Positions 19,782-29,389 of a DNA stretch of 64,000 bases are shown in pieces. Positions within the stretch are counted from its first letter, which is position 1; each line of letters starts with the position of its first letter. The stretch covers positions 124,001 through 188,000 of the forward strand of contig CAVZFB010000028.1 in assembly GCA_963774345.1 (NCBI GenBank). Reading direction: 5' to 3'. The position numbers were made by a program, and so were the translations under genes. The stretch comes from AP-15 sp963774345 (GTDB lineage Bacteria > Pseudomonadota > Alphaproteobacteria > ATCC43930 > CGMCC-115725). Under the pieces are notes generated by a model. The model worked only from the letters and a program-made list of their open reading frames with translations, was not told where the DNA came from and ran no database searches.

Positions 19782-20744
19782 TCAGCCGGCGGCGGCGAGC
19801 TTGGCAACGCGGGCGGCGCGCAGTCGCGCGAAATCCTCGCCCGCGTGGTAGGAGGATCGGGTCAACGGCGAGGCCGAAACCAGCAGAAAGCCCTTGCCGA
19901 GCGCAAAACTTTTATAGCCGGCGAATTCTTCCGGCGTCACAAAGCGGGCGATCGCATGATGTTTCGACGTCGGCTGCAGATATTGCCCGATCGTCAGGAA
20001 ATCCACATCAGCGGCGCGCAAATCGTCCATCACCTGGAGCACCTCGGTCCGGTCCTCGCCAAGCCCAACCATGATCCCCGACTTGGTGAACAGAGCCGGA
20101 TCGAGGCGTTTGACCTGATCGAGCAGCCGTAGCGAATGAAAGTATCGAGCGCCGGGCCTTACCTCGCCGTAAAGACGCGGTACGGTTTCGAGATTGTGGT
20201 TGTAGACGTCTGGCCGGGCCGCGACGACGGTTTCGAGCGCCCCCTCCTTGCGCAGAAAATCGGGAGTCAGCACCTCGATGGTCGTGGCAGGGGCAGCGGT
20301 GCGGATCGCCGCAATGGTCCGGGCGAACTGCCCGGCGCCGCCATCGTCAAGGTCGTCGCGGTCGACCGAGGTGACCACGACGTGGGCGAGCGCAAGGGCG
20401 GCGACCGCCGCGCCGACACGTTCGGGCTCTTGCGGGTCGACAAGATCGGGCCGGCCGGTAGCGACGTTGCAAAAGGTGCAGGCGCGGGTGCAGACCTGCC
20501 CGAGGATCATCATCGTCGCGTGTTTCAGTTTCCAACACTCGCCGATATTCGGGCAGGCCGCTTCTTCGCATACGGTGTTGAGCCGCAACTCGCGCATCAG
20601 CCGCCGCGTCGCCTGGTATTCGGGCGAACCCGGCGCCCGAACCCGCAGCCAATCAGGCTTGCGCGGGATCGGGCTATCGGGCCGATGGACCTTTTCCGGA
20701 TGGCGCAGCACGGTCCCGGCCGGCGAATTCATCGAAGAATCCAT
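19782..20744 (-). CDS. lipA: lipoyl synthase
   Basis: LipA is a radical-SAM enzyme that inserts two sulfurs into octanoyl groups on lipoyl domains. The auxiliary cluster motif CEEAACPNIGEC and the radical-SAM motif CTRACTFC are intact, and the C-terminal serine ligand is provided by the LTRSSYHAGE region. At 320 residues it has the normal length. It lies downstream of the pyruvate dehydrogenase genes, whose E1 beta, E2 and perhaps other lipoyl domains are its substrates. The first ATG is at 20742-20744; the second Met a few codons on is an alternative. Confidence 0.97.
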   Translation of the reverse strand: MDSSMNSPAGTVLRHPEKVHRPDSPIPRKPDWLRVRAPGSPEYQATRRLMRELRLNTVCEEAACPNIGECWKLKHATMMILGQVCTRACTFCNVATGRPDLVDPQEPERVGAAVAALALAHVVVTSVDRDDLDDGGAGQFARTIAAIRTAAPATTIEVLTPDFLRKEGALETVVAARPDVYNHNLETVPRLYGEVRPGARYFHSLRLLDQVKRLDPALFTKSGIMVGLGEDRTEVLQVMDDLRAADVDFLTIGQYLQPTSKHHAIARFVTPEEFAGYKSFALGKGFLLVSASPLTRSSYHAGEDFARLRAARVAKLAAAG

Positions 20745-20803
20745 CGGCTAGAAGTGGATGGCGCGGCCGGAGGCGTCAAGCTCGGACGCGGGCGTGCTTC
20801 GGA

Positions 20804-21247
20804 TCAGAACCGGCCGAAAATACCCAGTTCCTCGCGGCATGCTTCGCTGAAGTCGCGCAGCGGGTCGATATGTCGGTCGATCCATGTCGACCGCACCTCC
20901 TCGAGCGTCATGTTTGGCGCGAGATAGGTATCCATGATGGTACGTGACACCGTTTCCGCGCTCTCGACGACCCGTGCCGACGCTATCAGGCGTATGCGGT
21001 TGGTCAGGCCGTAGATCACCATCAGGGCAGCGGTGTCCTCCCGCCGGTTTTGCAGGGCGTCGGAATATAGTTTTGCCGCCTCGTCGACAAAGCGGCCGAA
21101 CAGGTCTTCTCGTTTGTCCCTTTCGGCAGCCAGCCGTTGGCTCCTCGTTTGCGCCTGCTGGGTCACCCATGAAGTGGCGAACGAGGTGATGCCGCCGACT
21201 GCCGTTCCGGCCAGCGCCGCCAGCGCCGATATGTACGCTGTGTTCAT
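20804..21247 (-). CDS. small membrane-anchored protein of unknown function
   Basis: The 147-residue protein begins with a hydrophobic segment (YISALAALAGTAVGGITSFAT) that should anchor it, followed by a charged, helical cytoplasmic part with AAERDKREDLFGRFVDEAAKLYSDALQNR and IYGLTNRIRLIAS. Similar orphan proteins occur in many bacteria, but I know of no assigned role. It is inserted between lpdA and lipA on the same strand, with 26 and 59 bases of spacing, and may be a recent insertion. The ATG at 21245-21247 gives the membrane segment directly at the N-terminus. Confidence 0.7.
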   Translation of the reverse strand: MNTAYISALAALAGTAVGGITSFATSWVTQQAQTRSQRLAAERDKREDLFGRFVDEAAKLYSDALQNRREDTAALMVIYGLTNRIRLIASARVVESAETVSRTIMDTYLAPNMTLEEVRSTWIDRHIDPLRDFSEACREELGIFGRF

Positions 21248-21273
21248 CGGTCCCCACACCCAAGCGCCGCATG

Positions 21274-22674
21274 CTAGATATGGATGGCCCGGCCATAGGC
21301 GGCGAGCACGGCCTCGTGCATGGTTTCCGACAGGGTCGGGTGCGGGAAGATCGTGCGGATCAGCTCGGCCTCGGTCGTCTCCAGGGTCTTGGCGATCGTG
21401 TAGCCCTGGATCAGCTCGGTCACTTCGGCGCCGACCATGTGCGCTCCCAGCAGCTCGCCGGTCTTGCCGTCGAACACCGTCTTGACCATGCCTTCGGGCT
21501 CGCCCAGCGCAATCGCCTTGCCGTTGCCGATAAATGGGAAATGCCCGATTTTGACCTCGTAACCAGCGTCCCTGGCGGCTTTCTCGGTCAGGCCGACGCT
21601 GGCCACCTGCGGACGGCAATAGGTGCAGGCGGGAATGTTGTGGACATCGAGCGGGTGCACATCGTTGACCCCGGTGATGTGCTCGACGCAGATCACCCCT
21701 TCATGGCTCGCCTTGTGCGCCAACCAGGGCGGGCCGACGAGATCCCCGATCGCATAAACGCCAGGCTCACCGGTGCGCAGCCACTGATCGACGACGACAT
21801 GGGTTCGCTGCACCTCGACGCCGGTGTTTTCGAGGCCGATATCCTCGACATTGCCGACGATCCCGACAGCCAGGATCACCTTATCGACCGTCACCGCGAA
21901 CGCCTTTTCGCCGGCCTCGATTTGCGCGGTGATTTGCTCGCCGGTGTGCTCGAGGGCCTTCACCGTCGCCCCGGTATGGATCTTGATTCCTTGCTTCTCA
22001 AATGCCTTCCGGGCAAAAGCCGAGATCTCCTCGTCCTCGACCGGAAGCACGCGGTCGAGCACTTCCACGACCGTGACTTCGGCGCCCATGTCATTGTAAA
22101 AACTGGCGAATTCAATCCCGATTGCACCCGAGCCGATGACAAGCAAAGATTTCGGAATCGCGGGTGGGACCATTGCCTCTTTATAGGTCCACACAGCCTC
22201 ACCATCGGGTTCGATCCCCGGGAGCGCCCGCGCCCGCGCGCCGGTGGCAAGGATGATATGCGGCGCGGTGAGCTCTGCGACGGACATTCCGTCTTTCTCG
22301 ACAGCCAGTTGCCCCTTGCCAGCCAGACGCCCTTGCCCATCAATCACACTGACTTTGTTCTTTTTCAACAAATAGGCGACGCCATTCGAAAGCTGCTTGG
22401 CGACGGCGCGCGAGCGGGCCACGACCTTGCCGGCGTCAAAGCGGATGTCCTTTGCCGAAAACCCGTATTGATCGAGGTGATGGAGGATATGGTAAATCTC
22501 TGAACTGCGCAGCAATGCCTTGGTCGGAATGCATCCCCAATTGAGGCAGATACCGCCGAGCTGATCGCGCTCGACAACCACTGCCTTCATGCCGAGCTGC
22601 GCTGCCCGGATGGCCGCGACATAGCCGCCGGGCCCGCCGCCTAAAACGATTAGATCGAAAGAATTGTCGGCCAT
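21274..22674 (-). CDS. lpdA: dihydrolipoamide dehydrogenase (E3)
   Basis: The 466-residue flavoprotein has the FAD motif LIVLGGGPGGYVAAIRAAQLG, the redox-active disulfide CLNWGC, an NAD motif VIGSGAIGIEFASF and the C-terminal active-site FPHPTLSETMHE. It reoxidises the lipoyl groups of E2 in the pyruvate dehydrogenase complex and passes electrons to NAD+. It is the last pdh gene of the pdhABC-lpdA run, 15 bases after pdhC. Confidence 0.97.
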   Translation of the reverse strand: MADNSFDLIVLGGGPGGYVAAIRAAQLGMKAVVVERDQLGGICLNWGCIPTKALLRSSEIYHILHHLDQYGFSAKDIRFDAGKVVARSRAVAKQLSNGVAYLLKKNKVSVIDGQGRLAGKGQLAVEKDGMSVAELTAPHIILATGARARALPGIEPDGEAVWTYKEAMVPPAIPKSLLVIGSGAIGIEFASFYNDMGAEVTVVEVLDRVLPVEDEEISAFARKAFEKQGIKIHTGATVKALEHTGEQITAQIEAGEKAFAVTVDKVILAVGIVGNVEDIGLENTGVEVQRTHVVVDQWLRTGEPGVYAIGDLVGPPWLAHKASHEGVICVEHITGVNDVHPLDVHNIPACTYCRPQVASVGLTEKAARDAGYEVKIGHFPFIGNGKAIALGEPEGMVKTVFDGKTGELLGAHMVGAEVTELIQGYTIAKTLETTEAELIRTIFPHPTLSETMHEAVLAAYGRAIHI

Positions 22675-22689
22675 CTCACCCGTCCTGCG

Positions 22690-24009
22690 TCACAGCAGCA
22701 TCGTCAGCGGGTCTTCGATCAGCTTCTTGAAGGCGGCGAGGAATTGCGCGCCGACCGCGCCGTCAACGGCGCGGTGGTCGCAGGACAAGGTGCAGCTCAT
22801 CACCGTGGCCACCGCGAGCGCGCCGTTTTTGACGACCGGGCGCTTCTCGCCGGCGCCGACGGCAAGGATGCCGCCCTGCGGCGGGTTGATCACCGCCGCG
22901 AATTCGCGAACCCCGAACATCCCGAGATTCGAGATCGAGAAGGTCCCGCCCTGAAACTCCTCGAGCTTCAATTTGCCGGCTCGGGCGCGCGCGGCTAGGT
23001 CTTTGGCTTCGTTGGCGATTGTCGCCAGCCCCTTGCGGTCGGCCTGCTTGACGATCGGCGTGATCAGTCCGTCGTCGAGCGCCACGGCGACGGCGATGTC
23101 GACCGTGTCCCATAGCAGGATCGCCTCGTCGCTCCACGACGCATTGGCCGCCGGCACCTGACGCAAGCCGAGGGCCGCCGCACGGATCACAAAATCGTTG
23201 ACAGAAATGCGATAAGTATCGGATTTGGCGTTTAATTCAGAACGGATCTTGAGCAGCGCGTCGATCTCGCAATCTATCGTCAGATAGAAGTGGGGGACGG
23301 TCTGCTTCAACTCGGTCAGGCGCCGGGCGATGACGCGGCGCATCGCGTTGAGGGGCCGCTCGGTATAAGGTGCGTTGCCGGCCAATGCCACCACTCGCTC
23401 TTTCGACAACGCGGGCGCGGCAGGCGGTATAGGCAAAGGTGTTACCGGCGCGGCTGTCCCCGGCCGGGCCGCCGGAGCCGCGGTAGCGGGTGCGGCGCGC
23501 GCTGTCGAAAGCGCGGCATCGATATCGGCTTTGACGATCCGGCCCTGCGGCCCCGAACCGATGATCGCGGCAAGGTCAAGACCGGCCTGCTGCGCCATGC
23601 GGCGGGCCAAGGGGCTGGCGAAAATCCGGCCATTGCCGTTGGGCCGGCCGGTCGCGGGCATCACCGCAGCTGCCGGGGCCGGTTGCGGCTCTGCTTCGGC
23701 GGGCGCGGCGGTCGGAACAGGCTTGGCGACAGATGCGGCGAAGGTTGTTAGTGCCGACGGATCCTCGCCTTCGCCGAGCAGCAGCGCGATCGGCTGGTTG
23801 ACCTTGACGCCCTGCGTCCCCTCGGGAACCAGGATCTTACCGACCCGCCCATCGTCGACGGCCTCGACCTCCATGGTTGCCTTATCGGTCTCGATTTCGG
23901 CGAGCACGTCGCCCGAATGCACCGCGTCGCCCTCTTTCTTGACCCATCTGGCGAGGTTGCCTTCGGTCATCGTCGGCGACAACGCCGGCATCAGGATTTC
24001 GATCGGCAT
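22690..24009 (-). CDS. pdhC: pyruvate dehydrogenase E2, dihydrolipoamide acetyltransferase
   Basis: The 439-residue protein has one lipoyl domain (ALSPTMTEGNLARWVKKEGD, lipoylated lysine in EIETDKATMEVEA), an Ala/Pro-rich linker, the E3/E1-binding domain (FASPLARRMAQQAGLDLAAI) and the catalytic domain ending in CDHRAVDGAVGAQFL, whose His and Asp are the HxxxDG active site. It forms the core of the complex and makes acetyl-CoA. The ATG at 24007-24009 (MPIEILMPALS) is the family start; the frame runs further back without homology. Confidence 0.96.
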   Translation of the reverse strand: MPIEILMPALSPTMTEGNLARWVKKEGDAVHSGDVLAEIETDKATMEVEAVDDGRVGKILVPEGTQGVKVNQPIALLLGEGEDPSALTTFAASVAKPVPTAAPAEAEPQPAPAAAVMPATGRPNGNGRIFASPLARRMAQQAGLDLAAIIGSGPQGRIVKADIDAALSTARAAPATAAPAARPGTAAPVTPLPIPPAAPALSKERVVALAGNAPYTERPLNAMRRVIARRLTELKQTVPHFYLTIDCEIDALLKIRSELNAKSDTYRISVNDFVIRAAALGLRQVPAANASWSDEAILLWDTVDIAVAVALDDGLITPIVKQADRKGLATIANEAKDLAARARAGKLKLEEFQGGTFSISNLGMFGVREFAAVINPPQGGILAVGAGEKRPVVKNGALAVATVMSCTLSCDHRAVDGAVGAQFLAAFKKLIEDPLTMLL

Positions 24010-24037
24010 GATCACTTCCTCGGTCGAGCGAGCCGAC

Positions 24038-25438
24038 CTAGCGGTAGGCGACCTCGCGGGCGGCGACGACGATGTCCTCGACTTGCGGCACCGCCAGGTG
24101 TTCGAGGTTCGCGGCATAGGGCAGCGGCACATCCTTGCCTGAGACCCGCTTGACCGGAGCATCGAGCCAGTCAAAACACCGCTCCATGACGAGTGCCGCG
24201 ATTTCCGCGCCGATGCCGGCAAACGGCCACCCCTCCTCGACCGCGACGATCCGGTTGGTTTTTTTGACCGAGGCCACGACGGTGTCGAAATCGAACGGAC
24301 GCAGACTGCGCAGATCGATGATCTCAGCCGAGATGCCGGCCTTTTCCAGTTCCTGAGCGGCTTGCAGCGCGAGCTTTACCATGCGCGAGAACGCGGTGAT
24401 CGTGACATGCTCTCCCGGCTTGGCAATGCGCGCTTTGCCGATCGGTACCAGAAATTCGGGGTCGTCAGGGACAGCGAAGCTTTCCCCATAGACCAGTTCG
24501 TGCTCGAGAAAGACGACTGGGTTGGGATCGCGGATTGCCGATTTCAGCAAGCCCTTGTGATCGGCGCCGGTATAGGGAGCCACGACCTTAAGCCCAGGGC
24601 AGTGCGCGTACCAGCTGGCGTAGCATTGCGAGTGCTGCGCGGCGACCCGAGCGGCGATGCCGTTGGGCCCGCGGAAGACAATCGGACAGCCCATCTGGCC
24701 GCCCGACATGTAGCGCGTCTTTGATGCAGAGTTAACAATCTGATCAACTGCTTGCATCGCGAAATTAAAGGTCATAAATTCGACGATCGGGCGTAGTCCG
24801 GCAAAACCCGCTCCGATTCCCAGCCCGGTAAAGCCCTGCTCGGTGATCGGCGTGTCGATGACGCGCCGCGGCCCGAACTCCTGCAGCAGTCCCTGGCTGA
24901 CCTTATAGGCACCCTCGTATTCGGCGACCTCTTCGCCGAGCAGAAACACCGTGTCGTCGCGCCGCATCTCTTCGGCGATCGCATCGCGCAACGCCTCACG
25001 CACCGTAATCGTCCGGGTCGGACCGGTGTATTCGGCCTCCGCCGCCGGAGCTGCGCGGGCGGGCGCCGGTGGCGCGCGTGACGGCGCGGGTTGTGACGTA
25101 GGTTGCGGCGGCCGCGCCGTCGTCGTGTCCTCGGCTACCGCCCTTTGCCGACCATTCGCGGATGGCGGCGCCCGATGGGCCTCGGCCGCGTCCTCCCCAT
25201 TCCCGGCGATCAACGCGATCGGGGTATTGACCGCGACGTGGTCGGTCCCTTCGGGGATCACGATCTTGGCGAGTACGCCCTCGTCGACAGCTTCAACTTC
25301 CATCGTCGCCTTGTCGGTCTCGATTTCGGCCAGCACATCGCCGGCTCTGACCGGCTCGCCTTCGCTCTTCAACCAGCGCGCGATCTTGCCCTCGGTCATC
25401 GTCGGCGACAGCGCCGGCATCAGCACTTCGGTAGCCAT
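24038..25438 (-). CDS. pdhB: pyruvate dehydrogenase E1 beta with N-terminal lipoyl domain
   Basis: The 466-residue protein begins with a lipoyl domain (ALSPTMTEGKIARWLKSEGE, with lysine in EIETDKATMEVEA), followed by an Ala/Pro linker and the E1 beta body (TVREALRDAIAEEMRRDDTV, GLGIGAGFAGLRPIVEFM, FNFAMQAVDQIVN). The beta subunit forms the thiamine diphosphate site with PdhA. A lipoyl domain on E1 beta is characteristic of alphaproteobacteria. The first 80 residues closely resemble the start of PdhC, so gene conversion between the two is possible. Confidence 0.96.
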   Translation of the reverse strand: MATEVLMPALSPTMTEGKIARWLKSEGEPVRAGDVLAEIETDKATMEVEAVDEGVLAKIVIPEGTDHVAVNTPIALIAGNGEDAAEAHRAPPSANGRQRAVAEDTTTARPPQPTSQPAPSRAPPAPARAAPAAEAEYTGPTRTITVREALRDAIAEEMRRDDTVFLLGEEVAEYEGAYKVSQGLLQEFGPRRVIDTPITEQGFTGLGIGAGFAGLRPIVEFMTFNFAMQAVDQIVNSASKTRYMSGGQMGCPIVFRGPNGIAARVAAQHSQCYASWYAHCPGLKVVAPYTGADHKGLLKSAIRDPNPVVFLEHELVYGESFAVPDDPEFLVPIGKARIAKPGEHVTITAFSRMVKLALQAAQELEKAGISAEIIDLRSLRPFDFDTVVASVKKTNRIVAVEEGWPFAGIGAEIAALVMERCFDWLDAPVKRVSGKDVPLPYAANLEHLAVPQVEDIVVAAREVAYR

Positions 25439-25534
25439 GAGTTATCGCGGTCTCCTGCGGGCTTTGCCGCATATCGGGACTCGCCTGCCACGGCTTGGGC
25501 GCGCGTCCCGGCAAACAGAATAATCGTTCGCGGC

Positions 25535-26542
25535 TCAGGCGTCGACCAACACGTCCGTCCACAGCTCGGCTGGGTCCGGCTCCGGGCTGTCCTGCGCGAA
25601 TTGCGCAGCCTCGGTGACGCGGTCCCTGACCTCGGCGTCGATCGCCTTTAGCGCCGCCTCGCTGGTCCCGCCCTCGATCAGCCGCCGGCGCGCTTGATCG
25701 ATTGGATCGTGCTCGGTGCGCATCCGGTCGACCTCGTCGCGGGTTCGATATTTTGCCGGGTCGGACATCGAATGGCCGCGATAGCGATAGGTCGACATCT
25801 CGAGGATCAGCGGGCCTTGACCCGAGCGCGCATGCTCTGCGGCGGCGAGCCCGGCTTCGTGCACCGCCAGCACATTCATGCCGTCGACCTGCTCCCCGGG
25901 AATGCCGTACGCCATGCCGCGATGGAACAAATCGGTCCGGGCCGACGCGCGGTCGATCGACGTTCCCATCCCGTAACGGTTGTTCTCGATGACATAAACG
26001 ACCGGCAGTTTCCACAATGCCGCCATGTTAAAGCTTTCGTAAACCTGACCCTGGTTGATCGCGCCATCACCGAGATAGGTGACCGAGATCAGCCCGTCAT
26101 CGCGATAGCGATGGGCGAAGCTCAGCCCAGTGCCGATCGGTACCTGCGCGCCGACGATGCCGTGGCCGCCGAAAAAATTCTTTTCGCGGCTGAACATGTG
26201 CATCGACCCGCCTTTGCCGTGCGAGTAACCGGTGCGGCGACCGGTCAATTCAGCCATGACGCCCTTGGGGTCCATGCCGCAGGCCAGCATGTGCCCGTGA
26301 TCGCGGTAGGAGGTGATGACGGTGTCGCCAATCTTCAGCGCCGCTTGCATGCCGACGACGACCGCTTCCTGTCCGATATAGAGGTGGCAGAACCCGCCGA
26401 TCAGTCCCATGCCGTACATCTGTCCGGCGCGCTCCTCAAAGCGCCGGATCAGCAGCATGTCATGATAAAAGCCGAGCAATTCCTTTGGTGAGGCATCGAG
26501 TTCGGCGACGCCGACAGGCTTGGCCTTGCGTCCTGCTGCCAT
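25535..26542 (-). CDS. pdhA: pyruvate dehydrogenase E1 alpha
   Basis: The 335-residue subunit carries the thiamine diphosphate motif GDGAINQGQVYESFNMAALW (GDG to NN, then VIENNRYGMGT) and the phospholoop segment YRYRGHSMSDPAKYRT. It decarboxylates pyruvate and transfers the acetyl group to the lipoyl domain. It is the first gene of pdhA-pdhB-pdhC-lpdA, separated from pdhB by 96 bases. ftsB and eno precede it on the same strand. Confidence 0.96.
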   Translation of the reverse strand: MAAGRKAKPVGVAELDASPKELLGFYHDMLLIRRFEERAGQMYGMGLIGGFCHLYIGQEAVVVGMQAALKIGDTVITSYRDHGHMLACGMDPKGVMAELTGRRTGYSHGKGGSMHMFSREKNFFGGHGIVGAQVPIGTGLSFAHRYRDDGLISVTYLGDGAINQGQVYESFNMAALWKLPVVYVIENNRYGMGTSIDRASARTDLFHRGMAYGIPGEQVDGMNVLAVHEAGLAAAEHARSGQGPLILEMSTYRYRGHSMSDPAKYRTRDEVDRMRTEHDPIDQARRRLIEGGTSEAALKAIDAEVRDRVTEAAQFAQDSPEPDPAELWTDVLVDA

Positions 26543-26672
26543 CCGCTCCCTCCGGGCATACGCCCAAACTCATTGCCAAAAGCTGGCCCGGAGCATGGTG
26601 GCAAATCCATTCCTATGCAATCGCGACCTTGGCAATCTCGACCTGTTCAAATCGTCGTCGGCACAGAGGAAA

Positions 26673-27050
26673 TCACCGGACCGGCGGACCGCCTGGAGTG
26701 TTCCCCGAGGATGCTTGGGGCGTAGTCGGCGGGTCCGCCGCTGGCTTCATGATCACCCGCTCGTTCGGTCCGACGAGATTCAAGGTCCCCCGGACCCGTT
26801 CGTCGAGCAGATCGGGGTCGAGATGGCTCGGGGTCAGGTCCGACACCTTTAGCTTGAGCGCCGCACGCTGGGCGCGTAGCGCGTCGAGACGGGCGTCCTC
26901 GGCTCGAAGTTGCCGGGTGAGCCGCGTCCAGGCGATGAACCCGCGATCGCCTTCGACGAGGTTGTAGGCGAAATAGGCGGTCAGGGCGATCCCAAGGATG
27001 GGGCCGACGACGACCCGTGCCCGCTTCCGCAATTCGCGCATTAGGATCAT
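26673..27050 (-). CDS. ftsB: septum formation initiator FtsB/DivIC family
   Basis: The 125-residue protein has an N-terminal membrane helix (VVVGPILGIALTAYFAYNLV), the family signature GDRGFIAWTRL, and a periplasmic coiled coil (LTRQLRAEDARLDALRAQRAAL). It then has LDPDLLDERVRGTLNLVGPNERVI. FtsB links FtsL and FtsQ in the divisome. The position between eno and pdhA is conserved in alphaproteobacteria. The Pro-rich C-terminus is not conserved. A second Met three codons in is an alternative start. Confidence 0.9.
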   Translation of the reverse strand: MILMRELRKRARVVVGPILGIALTAYFAYNLVEGDRGFIAWTRLTRQLRAEDARLDALRAQRAALKLKVSDLTPSHLDPDLLDERVRGTLNLVGPNERVIMKPAADPPTTPQASSGNTPGGPPVR

Positions 27051-27081
27051 CGCGCAACAGCAGCACCAGCCGAGCCGCCCG

Positions 27082-28374
27082 TCAACCTCGGCGTGGCGCG
27101 GGGGCCGAGCGCGCGAGGACCGAGCGGCCGCCGTAAACGGCGCCGCCGCCGAGCTGCTCCTCGATTCGGATCAGCTGGTTGTATTTGGCGATCCGGTCCG
27201 AGCGCGACAGCGATCCGGTCTTGATCTGGCCGCTATTGGTGGCGACCGCCAGATCGGCGATCGTCGTATCCTCGGTTTCGCCCGAGCGGTGCGAGAACAC
27301 CGTCCCCCACCCTGCCCGCTGGGCGATTTCGACCGCGTCAAGCGTCTCGGAGAGGGTGCCGATCTGGTTGACCTTGACGAGCAGCGCGTTGGCGGCGGCG
27401 CGCGCGATACCGTCACGCAGCCGCTCGGGGTTGGTGACAAAGACATCGTCGCCGACGAGTTGAATCCTGCCGCCCAACTCGCGCGTCAGCAGCACCCAGC
27501 CGTCCCAATCGTCCTCGGCCATTCCGTCCTCGATCGACACGATCGGGTAGCGGTCGACCAGATCGCGCCAATAGGCGATCAAAGCCTCCGAATCGAGGGT
27601 CCTGCCTTCCAGCCGATATGCGCCGTCGCGGTAGAACTCGCTCGCGGCCGGGTCGAGCGCCAGGACCACGTCGTCGCCCGGATGGTAGCCGGCGGCTTCG
27701 ATCGCCTGCATGATGAACCCCAGCGCGGTATCGGCCGAAGCGAGGTTCGGGGCAAATCCGCCCTCGTCGCCGACATTGGTGTTGTGGCCGGCGTCGGCGA
27801 GCTTTTTGCGCAAGGCGTGAAAGATTTCGGAACCGGCGCGAATCGCCTCGGTTGCGGAAGCGGCGCCGACCGGCATGACCATGAATTCCTGGATGTCGAT
27901 CGGGTTGTCGGCATGCACGCCGCCATTGATGATGTTCATCATCGGCACCGGAAGGGTGCGGGCGAACACGCCGCCGACATAGCGATAGAGCGGCTGCGCA
28001 AGATCGGCGGCGGCAGCCTTGGCCGCGGCGAGGCTGACGCCGAGGATCGCGTTGGCGCCGAGCCGCGCCTTGTTCGGGGTGCCGTCGAGCTCGATCAGTA
28101 CCCGGTCGAGCGCCAGCTGGTCGGCCGCGTCGAAGCCCGAAAGCGCATCAAAGATCTCGCCGTTGACCGCCTCGACCGCCTGAAGCACGCCCCTACCGCC
28201 AAAGCGCTGACCGCCATCGCGCTTTTCGATCGCCTCATGCGCGCCGGTCGAGGCGCCGGACGGCACCGCTGCCCGGCCGATCGTCCCGCCGTCGAGCGTG
28301 ACCTCAACCTCGACAGTCGGATTTCCGCGGCTGTCGAGGATCTCGCGGGCATGGATATCGGCGATCGCGGTCAT
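27082..28374 (-). CDS. eno: enolase
   Basis: The 430-residue glycolytic enzyme interconverts 2-phosphoglycerate and phosphoenolpyruvate. It shows AREILDSRGNPTVEVEV at the start, PSGASTGAHEA, the metal ligand region SIEDGMAEDDW and GDDVFVTNP, and the signature SHRSGETEDTTIADLAVAT followed by IKTGS. The gene is intact and of normal length and lies between kdsA and ftsB. Confidence 0.97.
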   Translation of the reverse strand: MTAIADIHAREILDSRGNPTVEVEVTLDGGTIGRAAVPSGASTGAHEAIEKRDGGQRFGGRGVLQAVEAVNGEIFDALSGFDAADQLALDRVLIELDGTPNKARLGANAILGVSLAAAKAAAADLAQPLYRYVGGVFARTLPVPMMNIINGGVHADNPIDIQEFMVMPVGAASATEAIRAGSEIFHALRKKLADAGHNTNVGDEGGFAPNLASADTALGFIMQAIEAAGYHPGDDVVLALDPAASEFYRDGAYRLEGRTLDSEALIAYWRDLVDRYPIVSIEDGMAEDDWDGWVLLTRELGGRIQLVGDDVFVTNPERLRDGIARAAANALLVKVNQIGTLSETLDAVEIAQRAGWGTVFSHRSGETEDTTIADLAVATNSGQIKTGSLSRSDRIAKYNQLIRIEEQLGGGAVYGGRSVLARSAPAPRRG

Positions 28375-28419
28375 CGCGTTCTCGTTTTGGCTACAGGTGG
28401 CAGGGCGACCCCCGGTCTC

Positions 28420-29266
28420 TCAGCAAACCGGCATCGCCGGACGGGCCTTGGCGAGCCGGTCGAACGCGATCAGGGTTTCGAGCAACGCCGGCAAGCGCCT
28501 TGAGCGGCAACATCGTCTGACCTTCGCAGGGCGCTCGGTCGGGATCCTGATGGGTTTCGATAAAGACTGCGGCGACCCCGACGGCGACGGCGGCGCGCGC
28601 GAGGACAGGCGCGAATTCGCGCTCTCCGCCCGAACGGTCGCCGAGGCCGCCCGGCTGCGCCACCGAATGGGTCGCGTCGAACACGACCGGGTAGCCGGTC
28701 TGCGCCATGATCGGCAGCGCGCGCATATCGACGACGAGGGTGTTGTAGCCGAAGCTCACGCCGCGCTCGCACAGCAGGATTTGCTCGTTGCCGGTCGAGG
28801 CGATCTTTGCCGCGGCGTGCCTGATGTCCCAGGGCGCCAGGAATTGGCCCTTCTTGACGTTGATCGGCTTGCCGGTCTTGCCGGCCGCGAGCAGCAGATC
28901 GGTCTGGCGGCAGAGAAAGGCCGGGATTTGTAGAATATCGACAACTTCGGCGACCGGCGCGCATTGCTCGGGCGCATGAATGTCGGTCAGCACCGGCAGG
29001 CCCGTCGCCTCGCGGACCTCGGCGAGGATCGGCAGTCCCGCCGTCAGCCCGATGCCCCGCGCGCCCGAAATCGATGAGCGGTTCGCCTTGTCGAACGAGG
29101 TTTTGTAGATCAGATCAATTTTCAGCTTGGCCGCGATCTCGGCCAGCGCTGCACTCATCTCCAGCGCATGCGCCCGCGATTCGAGCGTGTTCGGCCCGAC
29201 GATGAACACCAGCGGCAGATCGTTGCCAAGGGTGATGTCGCCGACGGTGACGTGACGAGGGGTCAT
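28420..29266 (-). CDS. kdsA: 3-deoxy-8-phosphooctulonate synthase (one frameshift near the end)
   Basis: KdsA condenses arabinose-5-phosphate with phosphoenolpyruvate for the Kdo of lipopolysaccharide. The barrel has VFIVGPNTLES, YKTSFDKANRSS, LTDIHAPEQ and the metal cysteine or lysine region PAFLCRQTDLL, then VFDATHSVAQPGG. The frame shifts near 28485-28500 after MLPLKALAG. The continuation LETLIAFDRLAKARPAMPVC then stops at TGA 28420-28422, a natural KdsA end. The uncorrected frame would run to 28391 into eno territory. Confidence 0.94.
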
Positions 29267-29285
29267 TGCGCGATGCCATAAATAT

Positions 29286-29367
29286 CATTGCGAGGAGCAG
29301 AGCGACGAAGCGATCCCGACCAAGGGAGGCGATGCCGCAACGAGATTGCTTCGCTGCGCTCGCAATG
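29286..29367. repeat. intergenic inverted-repeat (REP/RPE-like) element
   Basis: The left arm (29286-29315, starting CATTGCGAGGAGCAGAGCG) and the right arm (29344-29367, ending CTGCGCTCGCAATG) are imperfect inverted copies separated by about 28 bases. Elements with the same CATTGCGAG...GAAGCAATC arms are very common between genes of alphaproteobacteria. It fills the kdsA-pyrG gap and should fold as a long hairpin in the transcript from pyrG to kdsA. Confidence 0.75.
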
Positions 29368-29389
29368 ACAGGCGCTTTCGACGTCAATC

